Assembly: GCA_020650975.1 (NCBI GenBank)
Contig: JAIPMN010003178.1
Location: 1-33,032, forward strand
Source: Apostichopus californicus
Taxonomy: Eukaryota; Echinodermata; Holothuroidea; Aspidochirotida; Stichopodidae
Direction: 5' to 3'
DNA: 33,032 nucleotides
The position numbers were made by a program, and so were the translations under genes. Of the stretch, positions 1 to 8,484 are shown piece after piece (position 1 is the first letter of the stretch; each line of letters starts with the position of its first letter). The notes below the pieces were generated by a model. The model saw only the letters and a list, made by a program, of their open reading frames with translations. It was not told the DNA's origin and searched no databases.

Positions 1-1385
1 TATTTTGTCCGTCTCTGATGGTCGTATCAAGGGGCTGCCATTCTGTCTGTCTCTGATGGTCTTATCAAGGGGCTGCCATTCTGTCTGTCTCTGATGGTCC
101 TATCAAGGGGCTGCTATTTTGTCCGTCTCTGATGGTCCTATCAAGGGGCTGCTATTTTGTCCGTCTCTGATGGTCGTATCAAGGGGCTGCCATTCTGTCT
201 GTCTCTGATGGTCTTATCAAGGGGCTGCCATTCTGTCTGTCTCTGATGGTCCTATCAAGGGCTGCTATTTTGTCCGTCTCTGATGGTCGTATCAAGGGGC
301 TGCTATTTTGTCCGTCTCTGATGGTCCTATCAAGGGGCTGCCATTCTGTCTGTCTCTGATGGTCCTATCAAGGGGCTGCTATTTGGTCTATCTCTGATGG
401 TCCTATCAAGGGGCTGCCATTTTGTCTGTCTCTGATGGTCGTATCAAGGGGCTGCTATTTTGTCTATCTCTGATGGTCCTATCAAGGGGCTGCCATTCTG
501 TCTGTCTCTGATGGTCCTATCAAGGGGCTGCTATTTTTTCCGTCTCTGATGGTCGTATCAAGGGGCTGCCATTCTGTCTGTCTCTGATGGTCTTATCAAG
601 GGGCTGCCATTCTGTCTGTCTCTGATGGTCCTATCAAGGGGCTGCTACTTTGTCTATCTCTGATGGTCGTATCAAGGGGCTGCTATTCTTTCTGTCTCTG
701 ATGGTCCTATCAAGGGGCTGCTATTCTTTCTGTCTCTGATGGTCCTATCAAGGGGCTGCCATTCTGTCTGTCTCTGATGGTCCTATCAAGGGGCTGCTAT
801 TCTGTCTGTCTTTGATGGTCGTATCAAGGGGCTGCTATTCTTTCTGTCTCTGATGGTCCTATCAAGGGGCTGCTATTCTTTCTGTCTCTGATGGTCCTAT
901 CAAGGGGCTGCCATTCTGTCTGTCTCTGATGGTCCTATCAAGGGGCTGCTATTCTTTCTGTCTCTGATGGTCCTATCAAGGGGCTGCCATTCTGTCTGTC
1001 TCTGATGGTCTCATCAAGGGGCTGCCATTCTGTCTGTCTCTGATGGTCCTATCAAGGGGCTGCTATTCTTTCTGTCTCTGATGGTCCTATCAAGGGGCTG
1101 CCATTCTGTCTGTCTCTGATGGTCCTATCAAGGGGCTGTTATTCTTTCTGTCTCTGATGGTCCTATCAAGGGGCTGCCATTCTGTCTGTCTCTGATGGTC
1201 TCATCAAGGGGCTGCCATTCTGTCTGTCTCTGATGGTCCTATCAAGGGGCTGCCATTCTGTCTGTCTCTGATGGTCTCATCAAGGGGCTGCCATTCTGTC
1301 TGTCTCTGATGGTCTCATCAAGGGGCTGCCATTCTGTCTGTCTCTGATGGTCGTATCAGGGGGCTGCCATTCTGTCAGTCTCTAA
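1..1385. repeat. 38-bp minisatellite, ~36 copies, with higher-order repeats
   Basis: Head-to-tail 38-bp unit built around CTCTGATGGTCCTATCAAGG and GGCTGCCATTCTGTCTGT. Variation sits at two spots: cG/cC/cT/tC before ATCAAGG, and CCATTCTGTCTG / CTATTTTGTCCG / CTATTCTTTCTG. One unit near 250-270 has lost a G. Runs of variant units recur as blocks, so the array grew by multi-unit duplication. It starts before the window. The period is not a multiple of 3 and no reading frame stays open. Confidence 0.97.
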
Positions 1386-1477
1386 GTAAACTTAGGTATA
1401 GGCCACTAAGGGTAACCAAAGGCCCACATAAACTGTTAAGATTTTGGTGTCTCAGCAAAATGTTATCTTTAACTTAC

Positions 1478-1526
1478 AGTTTGGCGACTTTTTGCCCCAT
1501 TTTTGCTACCATTTCTGCCTCAAACC
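1478..1526 (-). CDS. Candidate minus-strand coding exon (unrecognised gene), part B
   Basis: 49 bp between a CTACCAG acceptor and a GTAAGT donor. One frame reads GFEAEMVAKMGQKVAKL, a plausible helix, and it matches in phase the candidate exon at 1613-1665. No family is recognised. Any following exon would lie left of the window, across the minisatellite. Confidence 0.25.
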
Positions 1527-1612
1527 CTGGTAGGAGGTAAGCAAATGTAGTAGGTGATGTTTGGGATCTGGATTCTCAACCACTTATGATACATAACGGC
1601 CTATGTACTTAC

Positions 1613-1665
1613 CAAACCAACGAGACCATGACAGCAGCGGATCCTGTACCTGGGATGACAGTGGC
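1613..1665 (-). CDS. Candidate minus-strand coding exon (unrecognised gene), part A
   Basis: 53 bp with a TATTGTAG acceptor and a GTAAGT donor. The frame that joins part B reads PLSSQVQDPLLSWSRWF. Another open frame reads ATVIPGTGSAAVMVSLVW, faintly like an SLC6 membrane segment, but it would hit a stop at the start of part B. Small open exons like this also occur by chance. Confidence 0.25.
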
Positions 1666-1864
1666 CTACAATACCAAATGTGATGACACAGGACCTATAC
1701 CAAAAACAAATATATGCAGACATATAATAATAATAATACCAATCAACCTACTAATAATCAGTAAATCCTCAACTCTTTCATCATGACTCTACTGATATCG
1801 CCATATAATCCATACATGGGACCATGTGGTGCTTACAAGGGTTAAATCTTTTCAAACAAATTTA

Positions 1865-2045
1865 CAGTAAGTCTGAGATCTGTGTAGATCTGTGTTAGTA
1901 TCATAGAAATTAAATCAAACAGCTCCCATTGACTTTGTGTTAGCTCCGTGAGGGGTTGGAAATGTCCAAAGCACCCTGTCCCAAACCCCTTCACAGAAGA
2001 GTATTCATACTTCATGACAGTCCTAAAGGGTACATACGAAAATTA
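1865..2045 (-). repeat. Dispersed repeat, inverted partner of 5748-5870
   Basis: Read on the minus strand it begins TTTTCGTATGTACCCTTTAGG and continues TCATGAAGTATGAATAC ... GCTTTGGACATT ... GGAGCT. The plus strand near 5750-5850 carries the same order of words with point changes and gaps. This shows two copies of one old element in opposite orientation. Confidence 0.6.
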
Positions 2046-2192
2046 GGCCAGGCCTTAGTTTGAACAATGAATAATTATATTCCTTCAGAATGAATCCAAT
2101 TACACACAATACCTTGAACACAACACACAGAGGAACTGATATAACATGACAGGGGTTCATGGCCTTTGGTTGCCATGTTCTCAGAATGCAGG

Positions 2193-2210
2193 TTTATTTC
2201 ATTTTTTATT
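2193..2210 (-). terminator. Paired AATAAA poly(A) signals, minus strand
   Basis: Two AATAAA hexamers 12 bp apart on the minus strand, about 90-100 bp past the LINE-like stop codon at 2297. They could end a LINE 3' UTR or the 3' UTR of the small minus-strand gene upstream. Confidence 0.35.
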
Positions 2211-2296
2211 CACTATGCACATCATTATATATGCAATGTTATGCAAAATTGCAATTTAAATAGTGGATCAACACCACAGGATTTCTTGCAAGACAA

Positions 2297-2428
2297 TTAG
2301 TTTACTCCGCATATCACTTCATAGAGGACAGGGATATTTCTCCAGAAACGGTCAAGTATGGACTTAAATGCCTCCACGGTCCCATCACCAATGCGAGTCT
2401 TGAATGCAGGACCCGATATCAAAATCAT
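2297..2428 (-). mobile_element. Probable non-LTR retrotransposon ORF tail (43 aa)
   Basis: Minus-strand frame of 43 codons plus TAA with GDGTVEAFKSILDRFWRNIP followed by VLYE. The pattern TVxxFKxxLDRFWxxxxxxY is typical of the very C-terminal end of reverse-transcriptase ORFs in several metazoan LINE families, where the stop follows shortly, as here. Poly(A) signals lie downstream. Nothing of the catalytic RT domain is present, so this is a 5'-truncated remnant. It could instead be a host 3' exon, since a GTAG acceptor-like site precedes it. Confidence 0.4.
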
Positions 2429-2437
2429 GCTACACCC

Positions 2438-2660
2438 AGTGGCATAGCCAGGATTTTACTGGGGGGGGGGGGTATGGGCACTCATGGGATACAAGCATTA
2501 TCACATATAGTGCACAATTTTTAAAGTATTTGCATAGTGCATATTACAAGTTTTGTGTGCTCAGCAACTTTCAGTTTCCCTCAAATGATGCTCATTGCTC
2601 TCCCATTTTTTGGGGGGTTGGTGGAGGACAACTTTTTGTGGAAGTGGGCTATGCTGCAGC
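2438..2660. mobile_element. Short inverted-repeat element with G-run (MITE-like)
   Basis: Left end CAGTGGCATAGCCAGG, right end GGGCTATGCTGCAGC, imperfect inverted copies, with a run of 12 G just inside the left end. Similar in plan to the element at 21828-22348 (CAGTGG-type end plus G-rich interior). No coding content; no clear target-site duplication. Confidence 0.35.
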
Positions 2661-2794
2661 TACACCCCTGCCTTACCCCTCCCACTCACAATGGTTTTGC
2701 TGCCCTACAAGTTTCTCGTCTTTGAAAACGTCAAAGTTATCATTGCAAATCACGAAACCATAGTCTTACCGTTCTCAGTGTATTCTTGATTTCA

Positions 2795-5071
2795 TCAGAT
2801 CATGATCTTGATGTCGTCTCTGAGGCTTGGTGACCGAGCTTCTGTCTTACCTCTGGGTGTCTGTAAGTAAGGAAAACATAGATAATTCTGGTAAAGAGAA
2901 ATCTTTTATCAAGTAAGCAATATCGTCTTATGCTACCGTAACAATTACTTTTGAAATTATTTAACTAAAAACACAGACTAAATAGATACATCAATTATTT
3001 AATGCAGATGTCACCAGTCCGTAGTAAATTCATTGATCAATGTAACGTAACACACATGTAATTTATGGAGACTACAATTCTAGCAAGATCCCTTTCAATC
3101 TTACAATAAAATATAACAAGCAGCTCATGAAATGTAAATAACTCTACAGATAAAAGTAAGAGAGATTCCTGAATACGATCTAATTATTAAAAGCAGAAAC
3201 AAAATGATCTCGCAGTCACCTCATCTGTCTGTCTGTTCATCTGTCTGTCGGTTGGACTTCCAAAAAGGCCGCTGCCCTCTTCAGGTGCCGCAAATTCCGT
3301 CTTGCATTGGATCTGAATTTACCAAACAATCAATGTTTGCAGTATATTAGAGAGATTTAATTATCATGCATTGTTCCATGTTGTATTTAATATCAATCAA
3401 CATATTCAGCACTGTAAGACTGGCATTTTAGCATGTACGCCATCAGCCATGTGAATGCAATCCCGTGGAGCAAAAATTGTATGCAGAACAAAATTCCCAT
3501 ATAGTTACGGAATTCATTTCCAAATCAGCAAATTAACTTAAAGTACGTGCCATTCACAGCATAAGAAAGGTGACATATATGCATGGTCTAATTTTTAATT
3601 GTATCATGCATGGATTAATTTGATTGTCATCACTGACTTGAAGGAGGATAGGATGTTGGGAAAAACTGTACAATGAATTTACCATCCAAAATTGTACCAT
3701 GTTTTGCTGTTCTTGATTGATCCCAATAAGAATGTAAGCTCTATGCTTCTTCAACAGAAAGAAAGAGCCCTATTAACATATCCATATCATTCCTAACTGT
3801 GCAACTTAAGGACAATTGCAATAGAAATTGATATTTTCTAAGGATATCATTTCCCACTAGAAAACATTTCCAGTTTGACTGCTGTGTTTCATCAGAATGT
3901 TCATTTGAATGATCCTTGACATATAGGCAGCACATTTTTGCTAGAAATTTACCCATTATCAAGCATATCTACAGTGCATTTCACCTCTCAATAATAGCTT
4001 CTCTCTATTCATCAGTGTACACATGAAAAGTGTGAAATATATTCTTTAAACCCTTTTTCCTCACACATTGAGTAAGGTTACTTCCCTGGGTAGTAGAAAC
4101 TACAACCATTAGAATGGTTAACACAATGAAATATACAAGGAACTAATTACCGTGACTGGCTTTTGGTCCAGTTATTTCCTTGGGTGGACCAGGATGTGGC
4201 AATTTCGCTCTTTCCTCAAAAGTGCAATACTTCAACAGCAACAGAAACCCCAGCAACATCGATCACTAGTGTCCCTGCAAACGTAATATATTCAAAATAA
4301 TGCAAAATAAATGCATATTCCTTCTCATTAATTGTTGTCATTCAGCTTATCTACTTTTTCTGTCCACAGCAATGTCTATATACAGTAGTGTTCAAAATAT
4401 CTTGCATCAGATCACCCCCCCCCCCTCCCCACATAAAGATGGATTCCCCAACCCAGGGTTCCTTAATTAATGTATAATGACTAAGTATTGTCCAGTTAAA
4501 TACTAGGAAATATCCCTGGTACAAAAGCATTTATGACTTTTTCTTTTGCATGTGCAGGCTCTGGTATTGGTCTGCCCCGGGACGCCTGCTCCTTTTCAAT
4601 TGCTCGTGATAGGGAGGAACAGTTCACTTGAAAACAGGCATACACTGAAGCCTACAGTAAACAGTTACAAAGTCAGTTTCAAGTGAGGTTGTAACGTCCT
4701 AATTAAAATGGACATGGGTAGTTTTTGATGTGAAAGATTAAGTCATTGGTAGTCATAAAAACCATGGAAAGGAAGCACAGTAAAGTGCGTTGATATTTCT
4801 CTATTTTTGGAGGGATACATGGAACAAAACACCGCCTAGGCTATAAAGTATCCGTTTCTAGATATCCAGACTACATTTCTTGAAAACGTCAGGGAGATAT
4901 TTTTACTTTTCTTTAAATGTGACATAAAGTATCATAAAAATAATCACTTTAATAATATACAATATGTATTGACAAAGTTACCTGGTCTCCTCTTCCCATG
5001 AGCAACATAGAACAGTTTTGTTTTCTGCTTATCCCGATGGGAGACCTACGGGTCTCCCCTCTCTTTGCCAT
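2795..5071 (-). CDS. Tentative small minus-strand gene, 3 coding exons, 82 aa, function unknown
   Basis: Exons 5071-4982, 3312-3220 and 2860-2795 on the minus strand join in phase 0 at both junctions (donors GTAACT and GTGACT, acceptors AAATTCAG and TTACAG). The product would begin MAKRGETRRSPIGISRKQ, contain EEGSGLFGSPTDRQ and end SLRDDIKIMI before TGA. The ATG has G at -3 and +4, and the first exon is locally GC-rich with CpGs. An in-frame upstream ATG at 5206 would add 45 residues. The protein is hydrophilic, without membrane or catalytic motifs, and I do not recognise the family. The middle exon is 93 bp, exactly 31 codons. Chance agreement of short exons cannot be excluded. Confidence 0.35.
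4151..4274 (-). other. Candidate exon with a membrane-anchor-like N-terminus
   Basis: Bounded by a TTTGCAG acceptor and a GTAATT donor on the minus strand. From the ATG at 4259 one frame reads MLLGFLLLLKYCTFEERAK then LPHPGPPKEI, the shape of a microsomal P450 N-terminus (hydrophobic anchor, basic residues, PGPP). Joining it to 3312-3220 gives a stop after about ten codons, and no P450 domain exons were found, so this may be an alternative first exon, a remnant or chance. Confidence 0.2.
4415..4425. repeat. C11 homopolymer run
   Basis: Eleven C in a row in AT-rich surroundings. Similar runs of 10-12 G or C occur at 2461, 7786, 9748, 14932 and 25793. Confidence 0.9.
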
Positions 5072-5206
5072 TCCATGTCGGCCGAAATCGGGCAACGCCC
5101 TGCCCTGTTGGAGCACCTCCCTGTTGTTGCACCTATTTGTGCACACGACGAAACCTGTTAACGTTTCAAGAAACAAAGGCGTTATTGTTGAAAATGACGA
5201 GCACAT

Positions 5207-6819
5207 GCAAGGCAGTAAGAGATGTAGATTCAGAAAATCTGGGACAGATTACGGGTTTGATCTCTATAAGTAGTGGGTAAGTCATAGCCCAGAATGATGA
5301 AAAAGAAGTCATAGCTTACATGATAGCATGATGGAACAAGCCAATCAGAGTGAATGACATCACATCCTGGTAGTAACCAGAAAGGCGTCTTGCCAACAAA
5401 TTTAGCACGCTAACAAAAATCATGTCTTCTTTCAATTACATGCATACTGACCTCTTATTAATCAATTACTGAACACCACTTTGGCTCCACTAAAGGATTA
5501 AGAACATATTCTTATAGCTGGATGTGAAAGTGTTTACACCAGGGAGAACCAACTCCCTGTTTGCACCCACACCACAAAAGAATTCTGTTTTAGACATTGC
5601 GTCTTAATTTGTAGACAAATATCATTTTACCACCGCGGCAGGTCGATTACGTACTCAAGAATTTTCAACGAACTCACTTAAATTTGAAACCATCACAGCT
5701 GGAAGCTATAATGGAGCTGTGATCACAAAGAAGTACAAAAAAATTTTGACCGATTTTTGTATGTACCCCTTAGGCATTCATGAAATATGAGTACAATACC
5801 GTAGGGGCTTTGGACATTCCTCGTGGAGCTTGGGGTTTGAACTGATGCTGTTTCAGTATCACAGACTTTTTATTTTTAGTTTATATTTGACTTTTATTTT
5901 GAGTACTCGTTAATATGCAAAGTCAATTCGGACAAAGAAATCAGAAATATATTTCTGGGTGTGTACTGTGAACAGTATATGGTGTGATTTTGGACTAGTC
6001 AAGACTTGGGCACCTATGTCAGAAATTTAACCTATGTAAGAGCTATAGCCTCTTCTGATGTGGACGGTATATATATGCATCGCAACAAGTCCTTTATTCT
6101 CTCTAAACAACATGGCGGGCATTCATTAAACGTCAGCCCATTTAACATGTCTCACGATTCTCCTAAGGCACCTAACATAATATTATACATAGAATTATAG
6201 TTTAATCTCGTCGCCGACTATTTTTGGGAACCAACGCTAAAATTTGTGGAAATTAGGTCCCCTTACACGAATTCAGTACAGATCGTTATACACAACTGTA
6301 AGTTGTAACTTTAGGAATGATATTCAGGTCGTATTTTGGAAATGCTATTTAATACTAACTTTATACCAATGTCATGTTACAACTCATAAAGAATCATCGT
6401 CTACACTCGTCAATCCTATAACCTTCTACAAACTACGGTAGGCTACTCGTTATCACTCGAAACATTAATATTATCAATTATCATCCACTTCTGTTCAGGT
6501 TTCCTAACTCTTCATCATGTTTAGTCTCTTGTCCTAATTGGTCATAGTAACGGTTTTACAAAAATTTTATCTTCTAGTTGAAATCGAATATTGTTTGTTG
6601 GTCCTAATCTTCTATGATTATTCATATTTCATTTGTGAACGTGTTTATTGTTACTGTAGTGTTAGGCTAACGGTTATGCAGTAAGAGTTACGTTGGGCTA
6701 CCTCTTGGGGCCTAAGCTGCCGTCAGCTACAAACTGCAAAGGCTGGCTCATATCATTTTCCCAAACAAAAACAGTTCATGTCGCGAGAACACATGAAGTA
6801 TAATCTCATATTTACTTAC
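5207..6819. other. Intergenic or intronic stretch, no gene found
   Basis: AT-rich and without convincing exons on either strand. It holds the dispersed-repeat copy at 5748-5870 and a CCAAT/CRE-like combination near 5342-5365 (CCAATCAG, TGACATCA) upstream of the tentative small gene. Confidence 0.5.
5748..5870 (+). repeat. Dispersed repeat, inverted partner of 1865-2045
   Basis: Contains TTTTTGTATGTACCCCTTAGG, then TCATGAAATATGAGTAC, GGGGCTTTGGACATT and CGTGGAGCTTGG, in the same order as the minus strand of 1865-2045. Confidence 0.6.
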
Positions 6820-6945
6820 AGGCTTCAAGACTAAGGCTGCCGAGTTGCCGTCATCTTCAGGGTAGCCGTCATCTACAATTAGAGTACAAGCTATTTTTAG
6901 TTTCACGTTCCATTTCATTTTAATGCGCCATGGCCACAATACAGG
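6820..6945 (-). other. Candidate 5' untranslated exon of a minus-strand transcript
   Basis: Ends at a good donor (AAGCCT then GTAAGT) and begins near a GCCATGGCG YY1-like word just downstream of a CCAAT box and an ETS/CRE pair. The reading frames are short, so a leader exon for the small gene at 2795-5071 is the simplest reading. Confidence 0.3.
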
Positions 6946-6958
6946 CTCTTGATTTCTA

Positions 6959-6992
6959 ATTGGTCTTGATCTTGGAAACGGAAGTACGTCAC
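6959..6992 (-). promoter_or_regulatory. ETS/CRE/CCAAT promoter-like cluster
   Basis: CGGAAGT (ETS site) abuts ACGTCAC (half CRE) at 6979-6992, and CCAAT lies on the minus strand at 6959-6963. This is the usual content of TATA-less housekeeping promoters, oriented to drive leftward transcription into the candidate leader exon. Confidence 0.35.
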
Positions 6993-7049
6993 ATGTCTAC
7001 TTATCTGTCGTCGAAACACCTTGAAACTTATCACATCTGGCCAATTCAA

Positions 7050-7265
7050 CATTTTTCCAATTGCTCAGTTGGAATGAATTAGTGAACAATTGAACATTTT
7101 GCAGACAAATGTTCAATTGCTCAGTTGGATCGAAGTGAACAATTGAACATTTGCAGACAAATATTGAATTGACGAGATATGATAATTAAGTTGTCAATTA
7201 ACATTTTGCAGAAAATTGTTCAATTGCTTAGTTAAAGCAACTGAGCAATACAACATTTTTCCGAT
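7050..7265. repeat. Degenerate ~53-56-bp tandem repeat
   Basis: Three to four diverged copies built from CAATTGCTCAGTTGGA, GTGAACAATTGAACATT and TTTGCAGACAAAT. The last copy carries an inverted pair (TTGCTTAGTT / CAACTGAGCAA) able to form a hairpin. Confidence 0.7.
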
Positions 7266-8345
7266 TTTTGATAAGATATTATCTTGTTATCTAAACAATT
7301 TACTGAAAAAAATGTCAAGTTATGGAGCAAAGTTTTTCTTATGTTGATGGCACTTTTAAGCTTCCGTAATATTCACCTGTCAAGACTTCTTGTTAACCAA
7401 AAGAATATTTAATTTCAGTAATGATTTCGACTACCGGCACTACAACTGCGGTATAATGATAACGGACAGAGTCAAGCGGGTGTCCAGCAATTGGTCAATC
7501 GTGATACCCCCTAAGTATGGCAAGTGCATGCACTTGTCAGCATGAAGAAGTAGTACCAAACCTCTCTGCATATTCAAGAGTTCACCTCACTACAATACTG
7601 TATCAAGGATCATAGGATATGGAGGATATTAGAACCTCTAAGAAGTCCTTTTAAAAAACTTCTAGCAATGATTTAGCATGCTAAGGGCCTACATAGATGG
7701 CCTTTATTATTCCGCAACACACCAAGAGGTGATTATATTGTATTTTCAAACAGCATCGTATAACAGGGCAGTGGAAATCTCACCACCCCCCCCCCCATCC
7801 CTCACCCCTACTGTTGCAGGTTTCTATGCTTGGTCTGTAGGCAGACACCAGACTGATATCTGAATTAATAGATTACAATTAACATAAAAATCAAATAGAC
7901 AATGGTAATCAAATAACTGATAGAAAATTTGATCGTGCATGAACTGCAATTGTCTCTGGAGATCGAAGTGAACTACTACAGACAATCACATGGTATGTTA
8001 ACATCTGTCTGAGCATAAGTAAGTGTTATATGTATACTTTTAACCATTATCATCACCATATAATATTTCGAAATTACTGTTTTTCCAAAGTGTGTTATTT
8101 GTCACTTCAACTTTTCCGTAGTTTCTGTTGTACTGTTAGGACATTTTGCCGAAAACTTTTCAGTGCAACTTATTGCATTGGAAATTAGATAACTAAAGTG
8201 CCCTTGAATAAGAACTAATACTTATAAGTTTATTTCTAATACTTTCCGTAGTGTTCTTTCAACTTTTTATCCGTATTATTACTTGTTGCAATTGCAATTC
8301 ATAGTTAATATTCGCCTATGGCCTATTGTACGTCGTGCCGGTGGA
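7266..8345. other. Upstream region of REDIC1, no gene seen
   Basis: AT-rich, with a C11 run at 7786-7796 and no exon-like segment that could be linked to either neighbouring gene. Confidence 0.5.
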
Positions 8346-8362
8346 CCAATGACGTGACGTCA
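8346..8362 (+). promoter_or_regulatory. CCAAT box plus palindromic CRE upstream of REDIC1
   Basis: CCAAT at 8346-8350 runs straight into TGACGTGACGTCA, which contains a perfect palindromic cAMP response element TGACGTCA at 8355-8362. It sits about 100 bp before the REDIC1 ATG, a typical core-promoter position. CREB/CREM/ATF proteins bind this element, and CREM is a known driver of germ-cell transcription in mammals, so it fits a meiotic gene. No TATA box is evident. Promoter role is inferred. Confidence 0.5.
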
Positions 8363-8461
8363 GGTCTGTTTATTCTTTCCCCTTCTTTGGTGATTCGCTA
8401 CCACTGATTTGTACCTCTTCAGCCTTCTGTCTGGCAACAGGTTGCACAAGTACTCAGGAAG

Positions 8462-8484
8462 ATGAATTGGGTCGGCGGGACCAG
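8462..8484 (+). CDS. REDIC1: REDIC1 coding exon 1 (residues 1-8, MNWVGGT)
   Basis: Only seven codons plus two bases, ending AG before a GTATTT donor. It encodes the family-diagnostic MNWVGG start. It is far too short for ORF callers and was found by matching that motif. Confidence 0.8.

Noticed and set aside
1..1385. CRISPR array
   Set aside because: Units are contiguous 38-mers without unique spacers, and the genome is eukaryotic.
2404..2789. Overlapping plus-strand ORFs of 62-119 aa
   Set aside because: They run through a poly(G) tract and a repeat element, with low-complexity translation and no splice context.
3741..3962. 73-aa minus-strand ORF as an exon of the small gene
   Set aside because: No suitable splice sites in phase, and it contains ordinary AT-rich sequence.
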